A program made the position numbers and the translations under genes. A stretch of DNA of 64,000 nucleotides, taken from the NCBI RefSeq assembly GCF_000331995.1, contig NC_020134.1, positions 1,091,465-1,155,464 of the forward strand. The letters run 5' to 3'. Of the stretch, positions 17,778-26,730 are shown piece after piece. This DNA is from Thermoclostridium stercorarium subsp. stercorarium DSM 8532 (GTDB lineage: Bacteria > Bacillota > Clostridia > DSM-8532). The notes beneath the pieces were generated by a model. The model made no database searches, was not told where the DNA came from, and saw nothing but the letters and a program-made list of their open reading frames with translations. How positions within the stretch are numbered: position 1 is the stretch's first letter; every line of letters begins with the position of its first letter.

Positions 17778-18896
17778 ATGGCTGAAAAGGATAAAAAATG
17801 GCTTTTGACCGATAACCCGGCGATAATTTTCGAGGATAATGAAGTAGGAAGACTTAAAAAACAAATTTGGGACGCTTCAAAGGAAGAAATTGAAAAAATC
17901 CTTGAGGAATATGGAATACCCTCTGAGTCCGAGCTGGGCAAACCTGGCTGCTATATCCAGAATACCCCGAGATACAAGGTTATAGAAAAAAGAAGAAAAA
18001 ACGACATAGTGCTGGTTCCGATAGGATGTACCGAAAACCATGGCCTGCATGCAAACAGCGGTCTTGACACCTTTATGGTGACACAGATACTTGAAGGTGT
18101 CAGAAGGTATACTGCGAAAAAAGGCTACGAAGTAAGCCTTGCTTTTCCGCCCCTCAATTACGGGGGCCATCCCTATCATCATCTCGGAATGCCCGGTACA
18201 ATTGTAATGCCCGAGGAAGTGGTGAAGGAAACCCTTATTTACACAATGCTTGGCCTGTGGAATGACGGGTTCAGAAAAATAATCATGGTAAACAACCATG
18301 GGCATCTGTGGATGCTGGAATCCGCAATACAGGAGTTCATGAAGAGATATCACCTGCCCGGCATTTTCCGCGTACTGGACTGGCACAGGGCAGTACGTGA
18401 ATTCTTCTACCCCGTGGACAGGGAAGACAGTATGGAAACCCATTTTGTCCATGCCGACGAGGCCGAAACATCGGTTGCCCTGCTGCTGTTCAAGGACATG
18501 GTTGACATGTCGGTAGTTCAGGACGCAGAACCTAAAAGCTTTCTTCCCGACGGGCACTTCGACAAATCGGTGGATCCGTTCAGAAGACCCCACCGCTGGT
18601 CCGAAGGGGAAGGCCATGCCGCAATAGAAAGAGCTGCGACACCTCAGGGCGTTGTGGGCAAGCCTTCGCTGGCATCGCCTGAAAAGGCGAAAAGGCCGAT
18701 AGCTGCAATACTGAAGTACCTGACACTGGTTATTGACCAGATACTCGAGGCATTCCCTCCCGGAACGGTACCTCCTGTGGAAGAAACAACGCTGCGTACT
18801 GCAAAGGAAATGGAGCCGTTCCTGAAAGAACCCTTAAGTGAAGGCTGGAAATCGGTTTACGAATTACCTGCAATGGGTGTGTTCACGAAACTGTAA
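17778..18896 (+). CDS. iolN: Diketo-inositol hydrolase, creatininase family (IolN-like)
   Basis: This is a 372-residue creatininase-fold metal hydrolase, longer than the usual 240-260 residues. The metal site is G-C-T-E-N-H-G-L-H-A with E86, H88, H91 and D97, and a later V-N-N-H-G-H-L-W motif replaces the usual N-G-H-G-G-N. In Thermotoga the homologue IolN (TM0413) lies beside IolM and opens the ring of the diketo-inositol to give 5-keto-L-gluconate. Here it follows iolM by 21 bases, which fits the same step. The start has GGGGAGCAAG upstream. A very strong hairpin follows the stop. Confidence 0.82.
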   Translation: MAEKDKKWLLTDNPAIIFEDNEVGRLKKQIWDASKEEIEKILEEYGIPSESELGKPGCYIQNTPRYKVIEKRRKNDIVLVPIGCTENHGLHANSGLDTFMVTQILEGVRRYTAKKGYEVSLAFPPLNYGGHPYHHLGMPGTIVMPEEVVKETLIYTMLGLWNDGFRKIIMVNNHGHLWMLESAIQEFMKRYHLPGIFRVLDWHRAVREFFYPVDREDSMETHFVHADEAETSVALLLFKDMVDMSVVQDAEPKSFLPDGHFDKSVDPFRRPHRWSEGEGHAAIERAATPQGVVGKPSLASPEKAKRPIAAILKYLTLVIDQILEAFPPGTVPPVEETTLRTAKEMEPFLKEPLSEGWKSVYELPAMGVFTKL

Positions 18897-18907
18897 TCCG
18901 AATGAGT

Positions 18908-18955
18908 CGTGGGATTCGTACGGCTGTTCCCGTACGAATCTCACGATTATTTTTT
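18908..18955 (+). terminator. Strong terminator or attenuator inside the inositol gene cluster
   Basis: A 16-base-pair stem (18908-18923 with 18930-18945, one G-U) with a six-base loop is followed by ATTATTTTTTG. It sits between iolN and iolO, so iolOG and the mannosidase are either read through at lower level or have their own promoter. Confidence 0.85.
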
Positions 18956-18996
18956 GTGAATACCGATGTAATCATGATACAAAACAAGGAGGAACC

Positions 18997-19812
18997 ATGA
19001 TAAAATACAGTGCAACCGTTGCAAGCGGCGGAACCGAAACAATGCCTTACCTTTTTAAGGGTAACGTCGAACAGGCCGTTGAAACCTGTGCAAGGAACGG
19101 TTTTGATGCGGTGGAACTGCATCTGAGAACACCCGATGATATTGACAGGCGGCGTATAAAGGATATCTGCGACATGAATGGCATTGCCGTTTCCACAATA
19201 GGTACCGGTATGGGATATACTTTTGACGGGCTGTATCTTACCGCTTCTGATGAAAATATAAGGAAGGGTGCGATTGAAAGAATTAAAAGGCATATCGATC
19301 TTGCCGCCTTTTTTAGGTGCGCCGTAATAATAGGTTCGATGCGGGGGAAAATGCCGGAAAACAACGGCAGGGAAACGGCTTTGAAAAATTACCGGGAATC
19401 CCTCCTGATATTGGCTGATTATGCCGAAAAAAAGGATGTTACCATTCTCATGGAACCCCTAAACCGGTATGAATGCAATATTCACAACACGGCGTCTGAA
19501 ATGAGGGATTTTCTCATTTCTCTCGGAAGCGGCAAATTAAAAATTCTTCTTGATACGTTTCATATGAATATTGAAGAGTTTGGCCAGAACGGAATGTACG
19601 ACGCAATAAGAATATGCGGGGAAATGCTGGGGCATGTGCATTTTGCCGACAGCAACAGAAAAAGGCCGGGCAGCGGGCATATAGATTTTTCCGGAATATT
19701 GAAAACGCTGAAAGAAATAGGATATGACAAATACATTGCCTTTGAATGCCTGCCGTGGCCCGACCCCGAAACTGCTTCGGCTGAAGGGCTGAAGTTTATT
19801 AAATCTCTTTAA
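18997..19812 (+). CDS. iolO: 5-keto-L-gluconate epimerase, xylose-isomerase-like TIM barrel (IolO-like)
   Basis: This is a 271-residue sugar-phosphate isomerase/epimerase type barrel. Features shared with Thermotoga IolO (TM0416) as I recall it include G-T-G-x-x-Y-x-x-D-G-L, I-E-P or M-E-P-L-N-R-Y-E, D-T-F-H-M-N-I-E-E, H-V-H-F-A-D-S-N-R, G-H-I-D-F and a closing F-E-C-L-P. The Glu, Asp and His residues in these motifs form the metal site. The predicted reaction converts 5-keto-L-gluconate to D-tagaturonate, which then enters the uronate route. The ATG at 18997 is chosen because AAGGAGGAACC directly precedes it. A longer frame runs back into iolN and lacks a ribosome site. Confidence 0.82.
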   Translation: MIKYSATVASGGTETMPYLFKGNVEQAVETCARNGFDAVELHLRTPDDIDRRRIKDICDMNGIAVSTIGTGMGYTFDGLYLTASDENIRKGAIERIKRHIDLAAFFRCAVIIGSMRGKMPENNGRETALKNYRESLLILADYAEKKDVTILMEPLNRYECNIHNTASEMRDFLISLGSGKLKILLDTFHMNIEEFGQNGMYDAIRICGEMLGHVHFADSNRKRPGSGHIDFSGILKTLKEIGYDKYIAFECLPWPDPETASAEGLKFIKSL

Positions 19813-19825
19813 GGAGGTGGTTAAT

Positions 19826-20839
19826 TTGTCGGAGAAAGTTTTAAACCTTGGTATTATAGGAGCCGGCAGGATAGGGCGGCTTCATGCGGAGAATATCGTG
19901 TCCTGCTACAGAAATGTCCGACTGAAATCAGTTTCTGACCTTTACTACGAGAATCTTCAGGATTGGGCCAAAAGTCTCGGGATTGAGAATCTTACCGGAA
20001 ATTACGAAGATATCCTGAATGATCCGGAAATAGATGCGGTGCTTGTATGCTCCCCGACCGACACCCATGCCCGTATTTCCATTGAAGCCGCAAGGGCCGG
20101 AAAGCATATTTTCTGTGAAAAACCCGTGGATATGGACCCCAACAGGATAAAGGAAGTACTCAGACAGGTCGAGCAGGCCGGAGTTATATTCCAGGTAGGT
20201 TTTAACAGACGCTTTGACAAGAATTTTAGAAGAGCATACGAAATGATAAGGGAAGGAAAAGTGGGTGACATACATGTTATCAGGATCACATCAAGGGATC
20301 CCGCTCCTCCGACGCCTGAATATATCCGTGCGTCGGGTGGTATTTTCATGGACATGACTATCCATGATTTTGACATGATGAGGTACCTGTCGGGCAGCGA
20401 AGTAGCCGAAGTGTACGCAACGGGGGCGGCAATGATTGACAAAAACATAGCCGAACTCGGCGACATAGATACTGCGGCGGTGGTATTAAAATTTAAGAAC
20501 AATGCCATCGGAATAATAGACAACAGCAGAAAAGCGGTATACGGTTATGATCAGCGTATAGAGGTATTCGGCTCGAAAGGGTGTGTAACCGTTTCGAATG
20601 AAACCGACAGCCTCGCGGTATTAAGCAATGAAGAGGGTGTGTGGTCCGAAAAGCCGAAATATTTCTTCCTTGAAAGGTACAAAGAATCCTTTATTATAGA
20701 AATAGGAGAATTCATTGACAGTATATTAAAAGGAAAAAAACCTCCTGTCGGAGGTGTGGACGGGCTTAATTCAGTTCTGATCGCGATGGCGGCGAAAAAA
20801 TCTTATTTAACCCGACAGCCCGTAAAGGTTGAATTGTGA
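19826..20839 (+). CDS. iolG: Myo-inositol 2-dehydrogenase (IolG)
   Basis: This is a Gfo/Idh/MocA oxidoreductase of 337 residues. It begins with the Rossmann motif G-I-I-G-A-G-R-I-G-R-L-H-A-E-N-I, has C-E-K-P-V with the catalytic-region lysine near residue 97, and then the C-terminal beta sheet with M-D-M-T-I-H-D-F-D-M-M-R-Y-L, whose Asp and His are usual in inositol dehydrogenases. The reaction oxidises myo-inositol to 2-keto-myo-inositol with NAD. A TTG start is chosen because AAGGAGG lies eight bases before it; the in-frame GTG at 19817 overlaps that ribosome site. The stop overlaps the next frame, which suggests coupling with the mannosidase gene. Confidence 0.87.
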   Translation: MSEKVLNLGIIGAGRIGRLHAENIVSCYRNVRLKSVSDLYYENLQDWAKSLGIENLTGNYEDILNDPEIDAVLVCSPTDTHARISIEAARAGKHIFCEKPVDMDPNRIKEVLRQVEQAGVIFQVGFNRRFDKNFRRAYEMIREGKVGDIHVIRITSRDPAPPTPEYIRASGGIFMDMTIHDFDMMRYLSGSEVAEVYATGAAMIDKNIAELGDIDTAAVVLKFKNNAIGIIDNSRKAVYGYDQRIEVFGSKGCVTVSNETDSLAVLSNEEGVWSEKPKYFFLERYKESFIIEIGEFIDSILKGKKPPVGGVDGLNSVLIAMAAKKSYLTRQPVKVEL

Positions 20840-20883
20840 TTTTCAGTATATGTGGCATCAGGGAAAGGGTGGATTATAATAAG

Positions 20884-23800
20884 ATGAAACTGAATAACGA
20901 AATGCAAAGGTATCTGTTCGGGGCATCGGAAATTCCGTTCAGTAAGGAATGGGGATCCAGAATAAAATCATGGATGCTGGAATTATTGAACCATTTTTAC
21001 ATAGAACTCGGAACAATTGAATTTTCAGGTTTTACAACAACGGATTTTCTGTCATATGAAAAAGCTTCAGCCGGTCCCTTTTCTCCGATGCCACCGGGTA
21101 CAAGGTGGGGAGCAAAATGGGAATACGGATGGTTTAAGGGAACGGTATGCCTTCCTGATGAAGCGCAGGGCAGGCGAATTGTCGCAAAAATAGATACCGG
21201 GGCCGAAAGCATGGTTTTTGTGAACGGGGAGATAGCAGGGGCGATTGATCACGCCCATGAAGATATTACCCTTACCAGATCCGGCAAACCGGGGCAAGTA
21301 TATGAAATTATCGTGGAAAGCTATGCAGGTCACGGCCCGCGCCTTGAAAACATAGGTCCTACACCGCCCGGAAGAGTAGCCGTCCCCGAACCGGGGAAAA
21401 CCCAAGCCGTGGTGGGAAAAAGCTCGTTCGGGATATGGGATGAGGATGCTTTTCAACTATTTATAGACGTCAGTACGCTTTACAAGGTTTTAATCAGCAT
21501 AAACAGTAAATCACTGCGCGCTCAGGAACTGTTTAAGGCGCTTTGTGACTTTACATTAATTGTGGATTTTGAACAGCCCTACGAAAAAAGGGTGCAAAGT
21601 TTCAGAGAATGCAGGGAAAGGCTGAAACCGTTACTTCAATGCGTAAACGGCTCCACAATGCCGTTGATGTACATATTCGGACAATCCCACCTTGATTTGG
21701 CGTGGCTGTGGACAGTTAACGAAACCAGAAGGAAGGCCGCAAGGACATTTTCAACCCAACTGGCTCTGCTGGATGAATACTCTGATTACAAATTTTTCGT
21801 CACTCAGCCGCCATTGTTTGCGATGCTGAAAGAGCTTTATCCGAAGTTATACGAACGGGTGCTGGAAAAGGTGCGGAACGGCCAGATTATGCCTGAAGGA
21901 GGAATGTGGGTGGAAGCCGATACAAATCTTCCCTCGGGTGAAAGCCTTATACGCCAGTTCATTTACGGCAAGAAATTTTTCAGGGAGGAATTCGGCATAG
22001 ACAGCAAACTTCTATGGCTTCCCGATACTTTCGGTTTTTCGGCTGCGCTTCCGCAGATTGCAAAAGGCTGCGGGATAAAATATTTCTCCACGCAGAAAAT
22101 TGTAAGGAACTATTACGAGGGTGATCCGTTCCCGTACAATATATTCTTCTGGGAGGGAATTGACGGAACCCAAATTCTTTCTCACATTCACAAGAAAAAT
22201 AATTCCCATATCGATCCCGAAATGCTGATACAGCGCTGGGAACAGGACAGAAACCAGCAGGAGAATATTTCAGCGTTTATTTTCCCCTTTGGTTTTGGAG
22301 ACGGCGGCGGTGGCCCGACAAGGTATCATATCGAATACGCGGAAAGAATGAAGGATCTTGAAGGTGTGCCGCGTACCAGGATGAGCCATCCGAATGAATT
22401 TTTCGAGAATATAGAGAATAACGGCCTGCCCGAAAACAGGTATGTCGGCGAGTTGTATTTCCAGGCCCATAGGGGTACTTACACGACACAGGCAAAAACC
22501 AAAAAAGGAAACAGAAAATCGGAATTTGCGCTGAGGGAATGCGAGTTCTGGCTTACTGTGGCGAATAAACTCAAAGGCTTTGAATATCCGTACGAAGAAC
22601 TGGAAAGTTTATGGAAAAAAGTACTGTTTAACCAGTTCCATGATGTCCTTGCCGGAACGTCCATAAAAAAGGTTCACGAAGAGGCTGTGGCGGATTATGA
22701 AATGGTCATGAAAAAAGCCGGGGAACTTAAAAACAGGGCCTTGGCGGCGTTAACCGACCGGGGCGGCAAAATAACCGTTTTCAATTCATTTTCATGGGAC
22801 AGGGAGGAATTAATACCTTTACCCGCCGGGGTTAAATCCGTCAAATCGGGTGAAGGAGAAATAATGCCCGTTCAGAATATAATGGGAACGTATTATGCGC
22901 TGGTAAAAATACCGGCGTGCGGATGGACTGTTTTTGAACCTGCCGATGAAACCGTCCATGAAAGTATAAATGTGAAGGCAGGGGAATATTTCCTCGAAAA
23001 CGAATGTTTGCGGGTTGTATTTAATAAAACCGGCCAGATTGTAAGTATTGTGGACAAACAAACCGGCTTTGAAACGGTAAAAGGTCTTTGCAATGATTTC
23101 AGAATGTACCGGGATGTAACTTCAAACTATGATGCTTGGGACATCGACAGTATGTACGAAAAGGTTCCGGTTCCGCTGGATGACATAGCTGAAATGGAAA
23201 TATTGTATCAGGGAAATCTTGAGGCCGCAATAAGGATAAAACGCAGACTCAATAATTCTGAAATGACGCAGGTAGTAACATTAAGAAGTAACAGCAGAAG
23301 GGTGGATTTTAAAACGATAATAGACTGGAAAGAGGATCATAAATTACTTAAAGTGAATTTCTCAACTAATATTCACACCGATGAGGCGCTGCATGAAATT
23401 CAGTTCGGTTATGTCAAAAGGCCGAATCACAAATCCAGAAGGTATGACGCCGACAGATTTGAGGTATGCAATCATAAATGGACGGCGATCGCAGAAGGGA
23501 AAAGAGGCTTTGCCGTACTAAATGACTGCAAATACGGGGTTAACGTAACCGACGGCAGTATAAACCTTACGCTGCTGAAATCGCCGTTGGTTCCCGATAT
23601 GACCGCCGACAGGGGAATACATGAATTTACCTATTCGTTTTATATATGGAACGGGAATTTCTGTGACAGCAATGTAATCAGCGAAGCATACAACCTGAAT
23701 TCGCCCGTCTGCGTAACAGAAGGTGATGCCGGTGAAATCAGGCTTTTTGACATTGATCAGGAGAATATAATTCTTGAAACCGTTAAGCTTGCCGAAGACA

Positions 23801-24006
23801 GATCGGGAGACGTTATTCTGAGACTGTACGAAAGCACGGGCTCCACTTCGGTATGCAGCCTGCGGACTGTTTTACCGGTCGATAAGGCATGGGAGACAAA
23901 TATGCTCGAGGAATTTGAAAAGGAAATTGAAATTGAAAAGAAAACCGTCCGGTTGTTTTTCAGGCCCTTTGAAATAAAAACCTTAAGGCTCAGGATAAAA
24001 TCCTGA
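20884..24006 (+). CDS. Alpha-mannosidase, glycoside hydrolase family 38
   Basis: This is a large cytoplasmic glycosidase of 1040 residues. The N-terminal 250 residues form the bacterial GH38 lead domain. The catalytic part has G-Q-S-H-L-D-L-A-W near 265, with metal-binding His and Asp, and W-L-P-D-T-F-G-F near 378, with the nucleophile Asp. Beta domains follow to the end. No signal peptide is present, so it acts on imported oligosaccharides. The frame is also open back to a GTG at 20836 that overlaps the iolG stop, so the true start could be either. Its place at the end of an inositol operon suggests a mannose-inositol substrate. That is inference only. A strong terminator follows. Confidence 0.87.
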   Translation: MKLNNEMQRYLFGASEIPFSKEWGSRIKSWMLELLNHFYIELGTIEFSGFTTTDFLSYEKASAGPFSPMPPGTRWGAKWEYGWFKGTVCLPDEAQGRRIVAKIDTGAESMVFVNGEIAGAIDHAHEDITLTRSGKPGQVYEIIVESYAGHGPRLENIGPTPPGRVAVPEPGKTQAVVGKSSFGIWDEDAFQLFIDVSTLYKVLISINSKSLRAQELFKALCDFTLIVDFEQPYEKRVQSFRECRERLKPLLQCVNGSTMPLMYIFGQSHLDLAWLWTVNETRRKAARTFSTQLALLDEYSDYKFFVTQPPLFAMLKELYPKLYERVLEKVRNGQIMPEGGMWVEADTNLPSGESLIRQFIYGKKFFREEFGIDSKLLWLPDTFGFSAALPQIAKGCGIKYFSTQKIVRNYYEGDPFPYNIFFWEGIDGTQILSHIHKKNNSHIDPEMLIQRWEQDRNQQENISAFIFPFGFGDGGGGPTRYHIEYAERMKDLEGVPRTRMSHPNEFFENIENNGLPENRYVGELYFQAHRGTYTTQAKTKKGNRKSEFALRECEFWLTVANKLKGFEYPYEELESLWKKVLFNQFHDVLAGTSIKKVHEEAVADYEMVMKKAGELKNRALAALTDRGGKITVFNSFSWDREELIPLPAGVKSVKSGEGEIMPVQNIMGTYYALVKIPACGWTVFEPADETVHESINVKAGEYFLENECLRVVFNKTGQIVSIVDKQTGFETVKGLCNDFRMYRDVTSNYDAWDIDSMYEKVPVPLDDIAEMEILYQGNLEAAIRIKRRLNNSEMTQVVTLRSNSRRVDFKTIIDWKEDHKLLKVNFSTNIHTDEALHEIQFGYVKRPNHKSRRYDADRFEVCNHKWTAIAEGKRGFAVLNDCKYGVNVTDGSINLTLLKSPLVPDMTADRGIHEFTYSFYIWNGNFCDSNVISEAYNLNSPVCVTEGDAGEIRLFDIDQENIILETVKLAEDRSGDVILRLYESTGSTSVCSLRTVLPVDKAWETNMLEEFEKEIEIEKKTVRLFFRPFEIKTLRLRIKS

Positions 24007-24008
24007 AG

Positions 24009-24045
24009 AAAAAAGCCCGGATGTTTAAACAGTCCGGGCTTTTTT
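24009..24045. terminator. Bidirectional terminator between the mannosidase and the AraC regulator
   Basis: A 13-base-pair stem (24009-24021 with 24033-24045) has A and T runs on its two arms. It ends both converging genes. Confidence 0.9.
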
Positions 24046-24066
24046 CATGCATAATAAACGTAAACA

Positions 24067-26466
24067 TTATTGTTCGGTTTCAAGAAAAGATTTTTGTTTT
24101 CTGAAACTGTTCGGCGTGTATCCGTATCTGGCCTTAAACTGCTGTATGAAATACGCGGGAGTGTTGAAACCCACTTCATGGGCTATTTGCTGTATTGTCA
24201 GGTCACTGTTGAGGAGAAGGTCCATGGCCAGTTCAAATTTAAGTTCCTTAACATATGTAACGAAATTAACCCCGGTATTTTCCTTGAATAATTTGCTTAA
24301 ATAAGCGGGACTGATATTGATATGCTCCGCCACTTCATCAAGGGAAATGTCTTTTTTTATATTGTTATAAATATACCGTTTTGCTTTATTTATAAGAATT
24401 GCATTCTGGCTTTCAGCCCTTTCATTCAGACCGTTAATCACGCTTCTTGCCAGTTCAACAATCCAGTCACAGAATTCATTTACATTGTTAATGTTTTTAA
24501 ACACCGCATAAATATCTTTTTTCTCAATATCCTTGAACTGGTATTTCATGTCCCGTATGTACCGTGAAACGATATTTACGAATTCAAACATTACCTGGTT
24601 CAAATGGTCAGCGGAATAGCCGCCTTTACTACACAGACTTCTGAATTTGTCCATCAGTTCCTTTATCCTGTTGATATTTTGAAGCTTAAGACTTTCCTGA
24701 AACTTCATGATTAAACCCGGCGGTATATGTTCCTGACAGTTTTCCCTTTCCAGAGTGTCCGCATGAAGCAGCGGAACATGGGGATAGAAAAATCTGTACT
24801 TAAGCAGTGTTTTGGTATCATTGAACGAATTGTGAACATTAAGTATGTTATCCACCCATCGGCCCAATGCGGCGGTTATTGTGACATAAAAACTGTTATA
24901 GGCATATGATGATAAATTTGAAACAATTTTACCTATTTCCTTCTCATCCGTCGTAGTTGCGCCGACAATAACGCCAATCCGGAAATCAGGCAAATCCACC
25001 GCAATGAATTTAAGACTGTCATTGCTGTTTTTTTCTGTTTCATCAATTAGGTTGTATTTCAGGAAATGCATGTTTTCAACGCTGAGATAGGATATATCCC
25101 TCAGTGATTCTATTTCAATTGTCATTGCGGCATAATACGGAAAGTCCATGTCGATGTTTATCAGTCTGAATTTCTCCCTTGCTTCGTTGACATTTATAAT
25201 CTGATTATGCAAAAGCCCCATAATCAGGTTGTATTTTATTATCGGAATATTGTTTTTTAAAGTTTTCGTCAAATCGTCGATGGTTAAATATAAATTGTCA
25301 ATCGCGTTGTCAATGATTTTAAATTCATTGGCTTTATGCTGAATGCCGGTGTTTATAACAAGCTGCCTGCTTCTTTTGTTTCCGGCGTTTACATTACCGA
25401 TGAGTGATCTGATTTTATCAAGCAGCAGTTTCAGGGGGTTATACAGATTTTTTGTTATCAGCGAGGCGATGACCGTACCGATGATTATTGACATGAGGCA
25501 CAGAATAACAAGCATTCGGGTCAGCGACGCGGTTTTTTCATAAAACTGCGACAGAGGAGTTATGTTGATTAATATCCAGCCGGTGTCGGGAAAACTTGTA
25601 TACGATATCATGCTCTTTACGCCGTTAACTTCATCCACCGTGCTGCCGTAAAGCATGCGTGAATCAAGTATATGCTCAATGTATTTCTGATCGTTCAGGC
25701 ATTCATTCAGCATGTCTTTTTCGGGATGGGAAATTATTTCGCCGGTACCGCTGATTATAAACGTATTCGTGTATTCCGACGGTGCGCTCATTTTTATTAA
25801 ATCGCTGAATATGCTTTCATTTATGTCAATGGCTATGAATCCATCACTGTTTATTCCCGTTGAAATGACAGGGTATGATCGTACATATGTGAGCAGATTA
25901 ATCTTCAGGCTGGTATCGGGGCGTTCGAGGTTTAGCGGAACCTTCCTCGTTTCAAGCCATATATGGCTTGTGTTTTTACCCGACATTTCGTTTATCCAGT
26001 CCTGATTCATGTAATACGGCCAGTTGGTTTCGTTTAGATATTTAACACCCAATGAGGACGAGATCAGTATTTTCTGTTTTTTATAATAAATGTGGATATT
26101 GGAAATAACGGTGGAATTGTTGGACACTATTTTTTTTAAATAGTTATACGTCTGGAGTATTTTTGTATGGTTGCCCGAGACGTCATCGTGAAAACCGAAC
26201 AGGTCGTTTGTATTGCTTATAAATTCATGAACCAAAATCATGTAATTGCTTTCAACCGTTTCAATAATTTTCGTATTCAGTGTGTTTTTTACCTGTTCAA
26301 GCATTTTTAAATGGACATTTTCCACCGCTTCATTATAACTTGCGGTAAAATAAAAATAAAAAGTTCCTCCCAATACCAGCGTGATAAAAAGGACTATGAT
26401 TATATACGAAAGGATCATTTTGTTAAAAATGGAGTCCAAATTGGGAAATCGGTTGAAAATTTTCAT
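24067..26466 (-). CDS. Membrane-bound AraC family regulator with extracellular sensor
   Basis: This is a 799-residue one-component transmembrane regulator. A helix at about residues 14-36 and a second near 300-325 bracket an extracellular Cache-like sensor domain. A cytoplasmic linker and a degenerate middle domain follow. The last 100 residues are an AraC HTH pair (D-I-S-L-D-E-V-A-E-H-I-N-I-S and T-I-Q-Q-I-A-H-E-V-G-F-N-T-P-A-Y-F-I-Q-Q-F-K). Such proteins sit divergent from LplB/YtcP importers and activate them when oligosaccharide is sensed. Exactly that arrangement is seen here, with the importer starting at 26731. The start follows GGGAGT. The best divergent promoter is at 26535. Confidence 0.88.
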   Translation of the reverse strand: MKIFNRFPNLDSIFNKMILSYIIIVLFITLVLGGTFYFYFTASYNEAVENVHLKMLEQVKNTLNTKIIETVESNYMILVHEFISNTNDLFGFHDDVSGNHTKILQTYNYLKKIVSNNSTVISNIHIYYKKQKILISSSLGVKYLNETNWPYYMNQDWINEMSGKNTSHIWLETRKVPLNLERPDTSLKINLLTYVRSYPVISTGINSDGFIAIDINESIFSDLIKMSAPSEYTNTFIISGTGEIISHPEKDMLNECLNDQKYIEHILDSRMLYGSTVDEVNGVKSMISYTSFPDTGWILINITPLSQFYEKTASLTRMLVILCLMSIIIGTVIASLITKNLYNPLKLLLDKIRSLIGNVNAGNKRSRQLVINTGIQHKANEFKIIDNAIDNLYLTIDDLTKTLKNNIPIIKYNLIMGLLHNQIINVNEAREKFRLINIDMDFPYYAAMTIEIESLRDISYLSVENMHFLKYNLIDETEKNSNDSLKFIAVDLPDFRIGVIVGATTTDEKEIGKIVSNLSSYAYNSFYVTITAALGRWVDNILNVHNSFNDTKTLLKYRFFYPHVPLLHADTLERENCQEHIPPGLIMKFQESLKLQNINRIKELMDKFRSLCSKGGYSADHLNQVMFEFVNIVSRYIRDMKYQFKDIEKKDIYAVFKNINNVNEFCDWIVELARSVINGLNERAESQNAILINKAKRYIYNNIKKDISLDEVAEHINISPAYLSKLFKENTGVNFVTYVKELKFELAMDLLLNSDLTIQQIAHEVGFNTPAYFIQQFKARYGYTPNSFRKQKSFLETEQ

Positions 26467-26534
26467 AATTTTACTCCCGTAACCCGCTCCGATAAGTTAA
26501 TTTCTCTGGGTATTTATGTATATATGTCTGTATT

Positions 26535-26563
26535 ATTATATCATTCCAACGGATTTTGTGAAA
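26535..26563 (-). promoter_or_regulatory. Probable promoter of the AraC regulator
   Basis: On the minus strand a TGATATAAT extended -10 (TATAAT at 26535-26540) is preceded 17 bases upstream by TTTCAC. Confidence 0.45.
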
Positions 26564-26730
26564 GAGAATATAAAAATATTGATATTGGTTAAAAAAATTA
26601 TATTTAAAATTTAAAGATTTTTACATGATAAAAAAATGATTTTATTGAAAACAGAGGTATTATGGGCTTAACATTTAATTGTCATTTCCACCGGATGTTT
26701 GAACATTCATATACTTAGGAGTGATTATAA

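Noticed and set aside
17877-18617. Long minus-strand open frame inside iolN
   Set aside because: It is antisense to a strongly supported gene with a metal-binding motif; composition is that of a shadow frame.
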